Source: Aristolochia californica (taxonomy: Eukaryota; Streptophyta; Magnoliopsida; Piperales; Aristolochiaceae). Taken from it: a stretch of DNA of 64,000 bases. Of this stretch, positions 24,689 through 38,109 are shown piece after piece (positions within the stretch are counted from its first letter, which is position 1; the number at the start of each line of letters is the position of its first letter). The notes beneath the pieces were generated by a model. The model was not told the DNA's origin and ran no database searches. It worked only from the letters and a program-made list of their open reading frames with translations. Made by a program: the position numbers and the translations under genes. Location of the stretch: positions 13,234,164-13,298,163 of the forward strand of contig JARWKL010000005.1 in NCBI GenBank assembly GCA_029961685.1, read 5' to 3'.

Positions 24689-26705
24689 TAGCCAGTTACG
24701 CATGATAAATCACATTACAATCATCTATGATTAATTATGTTAGCTTTTTGCTAATGGGCAAAATAATGGCATGTTTGACTCGGGTAAATATCCCACCGCA
24801 AGTTCACTTGAGAATTTAATGAGCATTTGTTATTCTCTTTAAAAGCTTTGCATCCATAGCTCATTTGTATCTTTAACATGTTTCAAACATGCATATCCAT
24901 TTTTAAAACATGTGTGGATGAAATCTCTTTCTTGCAAAATTCCAAGCTATTATGGTTAAACTAGTGGAATTTCCCAAAATTGGATAACAAAACTTTTGTG
25001 TTAATCTGTGTTGGGTGAATAAGTTTTCTTTATTTATATTTGTTATTGTTTTAAATTTTTTCCATACATCAACTATGAAATTTTTATTTTGTTGTAAGCT
25101 TTTTGCTTTGTTTGTTTTCGGGATGAAGGGAGAGCGAAAAGTCAAAGTTTTGATTTCAGAAAAAAGTGTACATCTAAAATGGAAAAGCACAATGCACAAT
25201 TGTAGGGAGAGATAATTCCAAAGAGTGTCTATAATTTTTAGGGATTGTAAGCTGTTTTTTGTTTTTATATCTCAGGTTTTGCAATCGTTGGGAAAAATTG
25301 GTGGCAGAGGATTTTTAACTGAGTGTTGAATTGCAATCCATAAGTCATTTCATACAAAAATATAGCCCGTTACGCATGATAAATCACTTTACAATCATCT
25401 CTGATTGTTAGATCAAATTTTTGAAAATGGGCAAAATAATGACTTGTTAGACTCGGGTAAATATCCCACCGCACGTTCACTTGAGAATTTAATGAGCGTT
25501 TGTTATTCTCTTTAAAAGCTTTGGATCCATAGGTCATTTGAATCTTTAACATGTTTCAAACATGCATATCCATTTTTAAAACATGTGTAGAAAAAATCTC
25601 CTCCATGTAAAATTCCAAGCTTAATAGGGTTGGACTAATGGAATTTCCCAAACTTCGATAACAAAACTCTTGTGTTCATTTGTGGAGTGTGAATAGATAT
25701 TTTTTTTTACATTAGTTATTATTTTAAATATTTTCCACACATCAACTATAAAATTTTTATTTTGTTGCGATCTTTTTTGCCTTTTTACTTTACGGGATGA
25801 AGGGGGAGCGAAAACTCAAAGTTCTGATCTAAGAAAAAAGTGTACATCTAAAATGGAAAGGCACAATGAACAAATGTAGAGAGCGATATTTCCAAAGAGT
25901 GTCTGTATGTTTTAGGGATCGAATGCACTCTTTCATTTTTATATCTAAGGTTTTGCAATCGTCGGGAAATGAGGGAGGCGGGCGATTTTTAACTGAGTGT
26001 TGACTTCAAATCCATAAATCATTTCTTAAAAAAATATAGCCCGTTATGCATGACAAATCACTATACCATCACCTATGATTGTTAGCCAACTTTTTGAATA
26101 TGGGCAAAATAATGGCTTGTTTGACTGGGGCAAATATCCCACCGCAAGTTCACTTGAGAATTTAATGAGCGTTTGTTATTCTCTTTAAAAGCTTTGGATC
26201 CATAGGTCATTTGAATCTTTAACATGTTTCTGGCATGCATATCCATTTTTAAAACAAGTGTAGAAAAAATTTCCTTTACGTAAAATTCCAAGATATTAGT
26301 TTTGGACTAGTGGAATTTCCCAAACTTGGATAACAAAACTTTTGTGTTCATTTGTGGGTGTGAATAAATTTTCTTCATTTACTTTTTTATTGTTTTAAAA
26401 TTTTTTCGTACATCAACTATGAAATTTTCATTTTGCTGTGATCTATTTACCTTTTTTGTTTACGGGATGAAAGGAGTGCGAAAAACTCGATGTTTTGATT
26501 TAAGAAAAATGTGTACATCTAAAACGGAAATACACAATGCCCATATGTGGAGAGAGATAATTCCAAAGAGTGTCTGTAATTTTTAGGGACTGTAAGCACC
26601 TTTTCGTTTATATCTCAGGTTTTGCAATCGTCGGGAAAAATGGGTTGCGGAGGATTTTTAACTCACTGTTGAATTGCAATCCATAAGTCATTTCATACAA
26701 AAATA
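24689..26705 (+). repeat. HOR unit B-C-A
   Basis: B starts at 24689, C at 25363 and A at 26037, in regular order. The B copy has CTATGAAATTTTTATTTTG, with the ATGAAA spelling usually seen in A. Confidence 0.93.
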
Positions 26706-28052
26706 TAGCCCATTATGCATGATAAATCACATTACAATCACCTATGATTAATTATGTCAGATTTTTGCAAATTGGCAAAATAATGGCATATTTGACTCGG
26801 GTAAATATCCCACCACAAGTTCACTTGAGAATTTAATGAGCATTTTTTATTCTCCTTAAAAGCTTTGCATCCATAGCTCATTTGCATGTTTAACATGTTT
26901 CAAACAAGCATATCCATTTTTAAAACATGTGTGGATGAAATCCCTTTCTTCCAAAATTCCAAGCTATTTGGGTGAAACTAGTGGAATTTCCCAAAATTAG
27001 ATAACAAAACGTTTGTGTTCATTTGTATTGGGTGAATAAATTTTCTTTATTTATATTTGTCATTGTTTCAAATTTTTTCAATACATCAACTATAAAATTT
27101 TCATTTTGTTGCAGGTTTTTTGCCCTGTTTGTTTCCGGGAAGAAGGGAGAGCGAAAAGTCAAAGTTTTGATTTAAGAAAAAAGTGTACATCTAAAATAGA
27201 AAAGGACAATGCACAATTGTAGGGAGAGATAATTCCAAAGAGTGTCTGTAATTTTTAGGGATTGAAAGCTCTTTTTAGTTTTTATATCTCAGGCTTTGCA
27301 ATCGTCGGGAAAAATTGGTGGCATAGGATTTTTAACTAAGTGTTGAATTGCAATCCATAAGTCATTTCATACAAAAATATAGCCCGTTACGTGTGATAAA
27401 TCACTTTACAATCATGAATGATTGTTAGATCAAATTTTTGAAAATGGGCAAAATAATGACTTGTTAGACTAGGGTAAATATCCCACCGCACGTTCTCTTG
27501 AGAATTTAATCTGCGTTTTTTATTCACTTTTAAAACTTTGGATCCATAGGTCATTTGAATCTTTAACATGTTTCAAGCATGCATATCCATTTTTAAAACA
27601 TGTGTAGAAAAAATCTCCCTCATGTAAAATTCCAAGCTTAATAGGGTTGGACTAATGGAATTTCCCAAACTTGGATAACAAAACTTTTGTGTTCATTTGT
27701 GGTGTGTGAATAGATATTTTTTATTTACATTAGTTATTATTTTAAATATTTTCCACACCAACTATAAAATTTTTATTTTGTTGTGATCTTTTTTGCCTTT
27801 TTTGTTTACGGGATGAAGGGGGAGCGAAAACGCAAAGTTCTGATTTAAGAAAAAAGTGTACATCTAAAATGGAAATGCACAATGCACAAATGTAGAGAGA
27901 GAAATTTCCAAAGAGTGTCTTTATGTTTTAGGGATCGTATGCACTCTTTCGTTTTTATATCTAAGGTTTTACAATCGTCGGGAAACGGGGGAGGCGGGCG
28001 AATTTTAACTGAGTGTTGACTTCAAATCCATAAGTCATTTCAAACAAAAATA
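26706..28052 (+). repeat. B and C monomers
   Basis: B starts at 26706 and C at 27380, both full length. The next monomer is a C/A hybrid rather than a plain A. The C copy lacks two bases in CCACACCAACTATAAAA (usually CCACACATCAACTATAAAA). Confidence 0.92.
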
Positions 28053-30747
28053 TAGCCCATTACGCATGATAAATCACTTTACAATCATCTATGATTGTTA
28101 GATCAAATTTTTGAAATTGGGCAAACTAATGACTTGTTGGACTTGGGTAAATATCCCACGGCACGTTCACTTGAGAATTTAATGAGCTTTTGTTATTCTC
28201 TTTAAAAGCTTTGGAGCCATAGGTCATTTGAATCTTTAAAATGTTTCTGGCATGCATATCCATTCTCAAAACATGTGTAGAAAAAATCTCCTTCATGTAA
28301 AATTCCAAGATATTTATTTTGGACTAGTGGAATTTCCCAAACTTGGGTAACAAAACTTTTGTGTTCATTTGTGGTGTGTGAATAAATTTTCTTCATTTAC
28401 TTTTTTTATTGTTTTAAACTTTTTCCGTACATCAACTATGAAATTTTCATTTTGCTGTGATCTATTTGCCTTTCTTTTTTACGGGATGAAGGAAGAGCGA
28501 AAAACTCGAAGTTTTGATTTAAGAAAGATGTGTTCATCTAAAATGGAAATGCACAATGCACATATGTAGAGAGAGATAATTAAAAAAGAGTGTCTGCAAT
28601 TTTTAGGGATTGTAAGCACCTTTTCGTTTTTATATCTCAGGTTTTGCAATCATCGGGAAAAATGGGTTGCTGAGGATTTTTAATTGGGTGTTGAATTGCA
28701 ATCCATGAGTCATTTCATACAAAATTATAACCTGTTACGCATGATAAATCACATTACAATCATCTATGATTAATTATGTCAACTTTTTGCAAATGGGCAA
28801 AATAATGGCATGTTTGACTCGGGTAAATATCCCACCGCAAGTTCACTTGAGAATTTAATGAGCGTTTGTTATTCTCTTTAAAAGCTTTGCATCCATAGCT
28901 CATTTGCATCTTTAACATGTTTCAAACATGCATATCCATTTTTAAAACATGTGTGGATGAAATCTCTTTCTTGCAAAATTCCAAGCTATTAGGGTTAAAC
29001 TAGTGGAATTTCTCAAAATTGGATAACAAAACGATTGTGTTCATTTGTGTTGGGTGAATAAATTTTCTTTATTTTTATTTGTTATTGTTTTAAATTTTTT
29101 CCACACATCAACTATAAAATTTTCATTTTGTTGTAAGTTTTTTTCCTTGTTTGTTTTCGGGATGAAGAGAGAGCGAAAAGTCAAAGTTTTGATTTAAGAA
29201 AAAAGTGTACATCTAAAATGGAAAAAGACAATGCACAATTGTAGGGAGAGATAATTCCAAAGAGTGTCTGTAATTTTTAGGGATTGTAAGCTCTTTTTAG
29301 TTTTATATCTCAGGTTTTGCGATCGTCGGGAAAAATTGGTGGCAGAGGATTTTTAACTGAGTGTTGAATTGAAATCCATAAGTCATTTCATACAAAAATA
29401 TAGCCCGTTACGCATGATAAATCACTTTACAATCATCTATGATTGTTAGATCAAATTTTTGAAAATGGGCAAAATAATGACTTGTTAAACTCGGGTAAAT
29501 ATCCCTCCGCACGTTCACTTGAGAATTTAATGAGCGTTTGTTATTCTCTTTAAAAGTTTGGATCCATAGGTCATTTGAATCTTTAAAATGTTTCTGGCAT
29601 GCATATCCATTTTTAAAACATGTGTAGAAAAAATCTGCTCCATGTAAAATTCCAAGATATTTGTTTTGGACTAGAGGAATTTCCCAAACTTGGATAACAA
29701 AACTTTTGTGTTCATTTGTGGTGTGTGAATAAATTTTCTTCATTTAATTTTTTTATTTTTTTAAACATTTTCTATACATCAACTATGAAATTTTCATTTT
29801 GCTGTGATCTATTTGCCTTTTTCTTTTTACGGGATGAAGGGAGAGCGAAAAACTCGAAGTTTTGATTTAAGAAAAATGTGTTCATCTAAAACGGAAATGC
29901 ACAATGCACATATGTAGAGAGAGATAATTCCAAAGAGTGTCTGTAATTTTTAGGGATTGTGAGCACCTTTTCGTTTTTATATCTATGGTTTTGCAATCGT
30001 CGGGAAAAATGGGCTGCAGAGGATTTTTAACTAAGTGTTGAATTGCAATCCATGAGTCATTTCATACAAATGTATAACCCGTTACGCTTGATAAATCAGA
30101 TTACAATCATCTATGATTAATTATGTCAACTTTTTGCAAATGGGCAAAATAATGGCATGTTTGACTCGGGTAAATATCCCACCGCAAGTTCACTTGAGAA
30201 TTTAATGAGCATTTGTTATTCTCTTTAAAAGCTTTGCATCCATAGCTCATTTGCATCTTTAAAATGTTTCAAAAATGCAAATCCATTTTAAAACATGTGT
30301 GGATGAAATCTCTTTCTTGCAAAATTCCAAGCTATTAGGGTTAAACTAGTGGAATTTCCCAAAATTGGATAACAAAACTTTTGTATTCATTTGTGCTGGG
30401 TGAATAAATTTTCTTTATTTATATTTTTTATTGTTTAAATTTTTTTCATACATCAACTATAAAATTTTCATTTTGTTGTAAGCTTTTTGCCTTGTTTGTC
30501 TTCGGGATGAAGGGAGAGCGAAAAGTCAAAGTTTTTGATTTAAGAAAAAAGTGTACATCTAAAATGGAAAAGCACAATGCACAATTATAGGGAGAGATAA
30601 TTCCAAAGAGTGTCTGTAATTTTAAGGGATTGTAAGCTCTTTTTAGTTTTTATATCTCAGGTTTTGCAATCGTTAGGAAAAATTGGTGGCAGAGGATTTT
30701 TAACTGAGTGTTGAATTGCAATCCTTAAGTCGTTTCATGCAAAAATA
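28053..30747 (+). repeat. Two copies of a C/A-B dimer
   Basis: C/A hybrids at 28053 and 29401 each precede a B (28728 and 30075). The two 1,348-bp halves share variants not usual elsewhere: TTTAAAATGTTTCTGGC after a C head, GATATTT(A/G)TTTTGGACTAG, GTGTTCATCTAAAA, AATCCATGAGTCATTTC, and ATTATGTCAACTTTTTGC in the B head. They are best explained as a recent tandem duplication of a two-monomer unit. Confidence 0.88.
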
Positions 30748-32095
30748 TAGCCCGTTACGCATGATAAATCACTTTACAATCATCTATGATTGTTAGATCA
30801 AATTTTTTAAAATGGGCAAAAGAATGACTTGTTAGAGTCGGGTAAATATCCCACGGCACGTTCACTTGAGAATTTAATGAGCGTTTGTTATTCTATTTAA
30901 AAGCTTTGGATCCATAGGTCATTTGAATCTTTAACATATTTCAAACATGCATATCCATTTTTCAAACATGTGTAGAAAAAATCTCCTTCATATAAAATTC
31001 CAAGCTTAATAGGGTTGGACTAATCCAATTTCCCAAACTTGGATAACAAAACATTTGTATTCATTTGTGGTGTGTGAATAGATATTTTTTATTTAAATTA
31101 GTTATTATTTTAAATATTTTCCACACATCAACTATAAAAGTTTGATTTTGTTGTGATATTTGTTGCCTTTTTACTTTACGGGATGAAGGGGGAGCGAAAA
31201 CTCAAAGTTCTGATGTAAGAAAAAAGTGTACATCTAAAATGGAAATGCACAATGTACAAATGTAGAGAGAGATATTTCCAAAGAGTGTCAGTATCTTTTA
31301 GGGATCGTATGCACTCTTTCATTTTTATATCTAAGGTTTTGCAATCGTCGATAAACGGGGGAGGCAGGCAATTTTTAACTGAGTGTTGACTTCAAATCCA
31401 TAAGTTATTTCTTACAAAAATATAGCCTGTTACGCATGACAAATCACTTTACAGTCATCTATGATTGTTAGCTCAACTTTTTGAATATGGGCAAAATAAT
31501 GGCTTGTTTGACTCGGGCAAATATCCCACCGCACGTTCACTTGAGAATTTAATGAGCGTTTGTTATTCTCTTTAAAAGCTTTGGATCCATAGGTCATTTG
31601 AATCTTTGACATGTTTCTGCATGCAAATCCTTTTTTAAATCATGTGTAGAAAAAATCTCCTTCATGTAAAATTCCAAGATATTAGTTTTGGTCTAGTGGA
31701 ATTTCGCAAACTTGGATAACAAAACTTTTGTGTTAATTTGTGGTGTGTGAATAAATTTTCTTCATTTAATTTTTTTATTCTTTTAAATTTTTCCGTACAT
31801 CGACTATGAAATTTTCATTTTGCTGTGTTCTATTTGCCTTTTTTGTTTACGGGACGAAGGGAGAGCGATAAAACTCGAAGTTTTGATTTAAGAAAAATGT
31901 GTACATCTAAAACGGAAATGCACAATGCACATATGTAGAGAGAGATAATTCCCAAGAGTGTCTGTAATTTTTATGGATTATAAGCACCTTTTCGTTTTTA
32001 TATCTCACGTTTTGCAATCGTCGGGAAAAATTGGTTGCGGAGGATTTTTAACTGAGTGTTGAATTGCAATCCATAAGTCATTTCATACAAAAATA
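30748..32095 (+). repeat. C and A monomers completing a HOR unit
   Basis: C starts at 30748 and A at 31423. The B in front of them (30075) belongs to the duplicated dimer described in the preceding entry. Lengths are 675 and 673 bp. Confidence 0.92.
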
Positions 32096-34067
32096 TAGCC
32101 CGTTACGCCTGATAAATCACTTTACAATCATCTATGATTAATTATGTCAGCTTTTTGCAAATGGGCAAAACAATGGCATGTTTGACTCGGGTAAATATCC
32201 CACCGCAAGTTCACTTGAGAATTTAATGAGCGTTTTTTATTCACTTTAAATGTTTTGCATCCATAACTCATTTGCATCTTTAACATGTTTCAAACATGCA
32301 TATCCATTTTTAAAACATGTGTGGATGAAATCTCTGTCTTCCAAAATTCCAAGCTATTAGGGTTAAACTATTGGAATTTCCCAAATTTGGATAACGTGTT
32401 GGGTCAATAAATTTTCTTTATTTATATTTTTTATTGTTTTAAATTTTTTCCATACATCAACTATAAAATATTCATTTTTTTGTATGCTTTTTGCCTTGTT
32501 TGTTTTCGGGATGAAGGGAGATCGAAAAGTCAGAGTTTTGATTTAAGAAAAAAGTGTACATCTAAAATGGAAAAGCACAATTCATTATTTTAGGGAGAGA
32601 TAATTCCAAAGAGTGTCTGTAATTTTTAGCGATTGTAAGCTCTTTTTAGTTTTTATATCTCAGGTTTTGCAATCGTCGGTAAAAATTGGTGGCAGAGGAT
32701 TTTTAACTGAGTGTTGAATTGCAATCCATAAGTCATTTCATACAAAAATATAGCCCGTTACACATGATAAGTCACTTTACAATCATCTATGATTGTTAGA
32801 TCAAATTTTTGGAAATCTGCAAAATAATGGCTTGTTTGACTCAGGCAAATATCCCACCGCATGTTCATTTGAGAATTTAATGAGCGTTTGTTATTCTCTT
32901 TAAAAGCTTTGGATCCATAGGTCATTTGAATCTTTAACATGTTTCAAGCATGCATATCCATTTTTAAAACATGTGTAGAAAAAATCTCCTTCATGTAAAA
33001 TTCCAAGCTTAATAGGGTTGGTCTAATGGAATTTCCCAAACTTGGATAACAAAACTTTTGTGTTCATTTGTGGTGTGTGAATAGATATTTTTTTATTTAC
33101 ATTAGTTATTATTTTAAATATTTTCCACACATCAACTATAAAATTTTTATTTTTTTGTGATCTTTTTTGCCTTCTTTCCTTTACGAGATGAAGGGGGAGC
33201 GAAAACTCGAAGTTCTGATTTAAGAAAAAAGTATACATCTAAAATGGAAATGCACAATGCACAAATGTAGAGAGAGATATTTCCAAAGAGTGTCTGTATG
33301 TTTTAGGGATCGTATGCACTCTTTCATTTTTATATCTAAGGTTTTGCAATCGTCGGGAAACGGGGGAGGCGGGCAATTTTTAACTGAGTGTCCACTTCAA
33401 ATCCATAAGTCATTTCTTACAAAAATATAGCCCGTTACTCATGAAAAATCACTTTACAATCATCTATGATTGTTAGCTCAACTTTCTGAATATGGGCAAA
33501 ATAATAGCTTGTTTGACTCAGGCTAATATCCCACCGCACGTTCACTTGCGAATTTAATGAGCATTTGTTATTCTCTTTGAAAGACTTGGATCCATAGGTC
33601 ATTTGAATCTTTAACATGTTTCTGGCATGCATATCCATTTTTAAAACATGTGTAGAAAAACTCTCCTTCATGTAAAATTCCAAGATATTAGTTTCGGATT
33701 TGTGGATATTTGTGGTGTGTGAATAAATTTTCTTCATTTACTTTTTTTATTGTTTTAAACTTTTTCCCTACATCAACTATGAAATTTTCATTTTGCTATG
33801 ATCTATTTGCCTTTTTTGTTTACGGGATGAAGGGAGAGGGAAAAACTCGAACTTTTGATTTAAGAAAAATGTGTACATCTAAAACGGAATTGCACAATGC
33901 ACATATGTAGAGAGAGATAATTCCAAAGAGTGTCTGTAATTTTTAGGGATTGTAAGCACCTTTTCGGTTTTATATCTCAGGTTTTGCAATTGTCGGGAAA
34001 AATGGGTTGCGGAGGATTTTTAACTGAGTGTTGAATTGCAATCCATAAGTCATTTCATACAAAAATA
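32096..34067 (+). repeat. HOR unit B-C-A with two internal deletions
   Basis: B (32096) is 655 bp because GGATAACGTGTTGGG at about 32390-32404 lacks the usual AAAACTTTTGTGTTCATTT. C (32751) carries an A-like patch (ATGGCTTGTTTGACTCAGGC) between C head and C tail. A (33428) is 640 bp; about 35 bp are missing at 33698-33710, where GGATTTGTGGATATTTGTGG replaces the stem and following segment. Confidence 0.9.
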
Positions 34068-36080
34068 TAGCCCGTTGCGCATGATAAATCACATTACAAT
34101 CATCTATGATTAATTATGTCAGCTTTTTGCAAAATGGGCAAAATAATGGCATGTTTGACTCGGGTAAATATGCCACTGCAAGTTCACTAGAGAATTTTAT
34201 GAGCGTATGTTATTCTCTTTAAAAGCTTTGCATCCATAGCTCATTTGCATCTTTAACATGTTTCAAACATGCATATTCATTTTTAAAACATGTGTGGATG
34301 AAATCTCTTTCTTGCAAAATTCCAAGCTATTAGGGTAAAACTAGGGGAATTTCCCAAAATTGGATAACAAAACTTTTGTCTTCATTTGTGTTGGGTGAAT
34401 AAATTTTTTTATTTATATTTGTTATTTTTTTAAGTTTTTTCCATAGATCAACTATAAAATTTTCATTTTGTTGTAAGCTTTTTGCCTTGTTTGTTTTCGG
34501 GATTAAGGGAGAGCGAAAAGTCAAAGTTTTAATTTAAGAAAAAAATGTAGATCTAAAATGGATAAGCACAATGCACAATTGTAGGGAGAGATAATTCCAA
34601 AGAGTTTCTATAATTTTTAGGGATTGTAAGCTCTGTTTAGTTTTTATATCTCAGGTTTTGCAATCGTCGGGAAAAATTGGTGGCAAAGGATTTTTAACTG
34701 AGTGTTGAATTGCAATACATAAGTCATTTCATAAAAAAAATATAGCCCGTTACGCGTGATAAATCACTTTACAATCATCTATGATTGTTAGATAAAATTA
34801 TTGAAAATGGGCAAAATAATGACTTGTTAGACTCGGCTAAATATCCCACCGCACGTTCACTTGAGAATTTAATGAGCGTTTGTTATTCTCTTTAAAAGCT
34901 TTGGATCCATAGGTGATTTGAATCTTTAACATGTTTCAAGCATGCAAATCCATTTTTAAAACATGTGTAGAAAAAATCTCCTTCATGTAAAGTTCCAAGC
35001 TTAATTGGGTTGGGCTAATGGAAGTTCCCAAACTTGGATAACAAAACTTTTGTGTTCATTTGTGGTGTGTGAATAGATATTTTTTATTTACATTAGTTAT
35101 TATTTTAAATATTTTCCACACATCAACTATAAAATTTTTATTTTGTTGTGATCTTTTTGGCCTTTTTTGTTTACGGGATGAAGGGGTGCGAAAACTCAAA
35201 GTTCTGATTTAAGAAAAAAGTGTACATCTAAAATGGAAAAGCACAATGCACAAATGTAGAGAGAGATATTTCCAAAGAGTGTCTGTATGTTTTATGGATC
35301 GTATGCACTCTTTCGTTTTTATATCAAAGGTTTTGCAATCGTCGGGAAACGGGGGAGGCGGGCGATTTTTAACTGAGTGTTGACTTCAAGTCCATAAGTC
35401 ATTTCTTACAAAAATATAGCCCGTTACGCATGACAAATCACTTTACAATCATCTATGATTGTTAGCTCAAATATTTGAATATGATCACAATAATGGCTTG
35501 TTTGACTCGGGCAAATATCCCAATGCACGTTCACTTGATAATTTAATGAGCGTTTGTTATTCTCTTTAAAAGTTTTGGATCCATAGGTCATTTGAATCTT
35601 TAACATGTTTCTGGCATGCATATCTATTTTTAAAACATGTGTTGAAAAAATCTCCTTTATGTAAAATTCCAAGATATTCGTTTTGGACTAGTGGAATTTC
35701 CCAAACTTGGATAACAAAACTTTTGTGTTCATTTGTGGTGTGTGAATAAATTTTCTTCAGTTACTTTTTTTATTGTTTTAAACTTTTTTCGTACATCAAC
35801 TATGAAATTTTCATTTTGCTGTGATCTGTTTGCCTTTTTTGTTTACGGGATGAAGGGAGAGAGAAAAACTCAAAGTTTTGATATAAGAAAAATGTGTACA
35901 TCTAAAATGGAAAAGCACAATGCACATATGTAGAGAGAGATAATTCCAAAGAGTGTCTGTAGTTTTTAGGGATTGTAAGCACCTTTTCGTTTTTATATCG
36001 CAGGTTTTGCAATCGTCGGGAAAATGGGTTGCGGTGGATTTTTAACTGAGTGTTGAATTGCAATCCATAAATAATTTCAT
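33390..36080 (+). repeat. Segmental duplication, copy 1
   Basis: This span shares a long series of uncommon variants, in the same order, with 37400-40800: GTGTCCACTTC; TTCCCTACATCAAC; TTGCTATGATC; CTTTTCGGTTTT; GGGTAAAACTAG; TGTAGATCTAAAATGG; CTCTGTTTAGTTT; ACGCGTGATAAATC; TTAATTGGGTTGGGC; ATATCAAAGG; TCAAATATTTGAATATG; TTGATAATTTAATG; and GATATAAGAAAAATG. The monomers at 33428, 34068, 34743 and 35417 pair with those at 37436, 38110, 39459 and 40134. Confidence 0.85.
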
Positions 36081-36089
36081 ACAAAAATA
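34068..36089 (+). repeat. HOR unit B-C-A
   Basis: B starts at 34068, C at 34743 and A at 35417. The B copy has ATGCCACTGCAAGTTCACTAG and the A copy has TATGATCACAATAATGG; the unit lies within copy 1 of the segmental duplication. Confidence 0.93.
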
Positions 36090-38109
36090 TAGCCCGTTAC
36101 ACATGATAAATCACATTACAATCATCTATGATTAATTATGTCAGCATTTTGCAAATGGTTAAAATAATGGCATGTTTGACTCGGGTAAATATCCCACCGC
36201 AAGTTCACTTGAAAATTTAATGAGCGTTTGTTATTCTCTTTAAAACTTTGCATCCATAGCTCATTTGCATCTTTAACATGTTTCAAACATGCATATCCAT
36301 TTTTAAAACATGTGTGGATGAAATCTCTTTCTTGCAAAATTCCAAGCTATTAGGGTTAAACAAGCGGAATTTTCCAAAACTTGATAACAAAACTTTTGTG
36401 TTCATTTGTGTTGGGTTAATAAATTTTTTTATTTATATTTGTTATTGTTTTAAATTTTTTCCATACATCAACCATAAAATTTTCATTTTGTTGTAAGCTT
36501 TTTGCCTTGTTTGTTTTCGGGATGAAGGGAGAGCGAAAAGTCAAAGTTTTGATTTAAGAAAAAAGTGTATATCTAAAATTGAAAAGCACAATGCACAATT
36601 GTAGGGAGAGATAATTCCCAAGAGTGTCTGTAATTTTTAGGGATTGTAAGTTCTTTTTATTTTTATATCTCAGGTTTTGCAATCGTCGGGAAAAATTTGT
36701 GGCAAAGGATTTTTAACTTAGTGTTGAATTGCAATCCATGAGTCATTTCATACAAAAATATAGTCCGTTACGCATGATAAATCACTTTACAATCATCTAT
36801 AATATTTAGATCAAATTTTTTAAAATGGGCAAAATAATGACTTGTTAGACTCGGGTAAATATCCCACCGTACGTTCACTTGAGAATTTAATGAGCATTTG
36901 TTATTCTCTTTAAAAGCTGTGGATACATAGGTCATTTGAATCTTTAACATGTTTCAAGCATGTATATCCATTTTTAAAACATGTGTAGAAAAAATCTCCT
37001 TCATGTAAAATTCCAAGCTTAATAGGGTTGGACTAATGGAATTTCCCAAACTTGGATAACAAAACTTTTGTGTTCATTTGTGGTGTTTGAATAGATATTT
37101 TTTATTTACATTAGTTATTATTTTAAATATTTTCCACACATCAACTATAAAAATTCTATTTTGTTGTGATATTTTTTGCCTTTTTTGTTTACAGGATGAA
37201 GGGGGGAGCGAAAACTCAAAGTTCTGATTTAAGAAAAAAGGGTACATCTAAAACGGAAATGCACAATGCACAAATCTAGAGAGAGATATTTCCAAAGAGT
37301 GTCTGTATGTTTTAGGGATCATATGCACTCTTTCATTTTTATATCTAAGGTTTTGCAATCATCGGGAAACGGGGGTAGTGGGCGATTTTTAACTGAGTGT
37401 CCACTTCAAATCTATAAGTCATTTCTTACAAAAAATAGCCCGTTACACATGAAAAATCACTTTACAATCATCTATGATTGTTAGCTCAACTTTTTTGAAT
37501 ATGGGCAAAATAATGGCTTGTTTGACCTGGGCAAATATCCCACCGCACGTTCACTTGAGAATTTAATGTGCGTTTATTATTATCTTTAAAAGCTTAGGAT
37601 TCATAGGTCATTTGAATCTTTAACATGTTTCTGGTATGCATATCCATTTTTAAAACAAGTGTAGAAAAAATCTCCTTCATGTAAAATTCCAAGATATTAG
37701 TTTTGGACTTCTGGAATTTCCCAAACTTGAATAATAAAACTTTTGTGTTCATTTGTGGCGTGTGAATAAATTTTCTTCATTTACTCTTTTTATTGTTTTA
37801 AACTTTTTCCCTACATCAACTATGAAATTTTCATTTTGCTATGATCTATTTGCCTTTTTGTTTAAGGGATGAAGGGAGAGGGAAAAACTCGAAGTTTTGA
37901 TTTAAGAAAAATGTGTACATCTAAAATGGAAATGCACAATGCACATATGTAGAGAGAGATAATTCCAAAGAGTGTCTGTAATTTTTAGGGATTGTAAGCA
38001 CCTTTTCGGTTTTATATCTCAGGTTTTGCAATCGTCGGGAAAAATGGGTTGCGGAGGATTTTTAACTGAGTGTTGAATTGCAATCCATAAGTCATTTCAT
38101 ACAAAAATA
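36090..38109 (+). repeat. HOR unit B-C-A
   Basis: B starts at 36090, C at 36761 and A at 37436. The second copy of the segmental duplication begins near the end of this C. The C copy has a seven-G run in GATGAAGGGGGGAGCG-type sequence near 37200. Confidence 0.93.
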
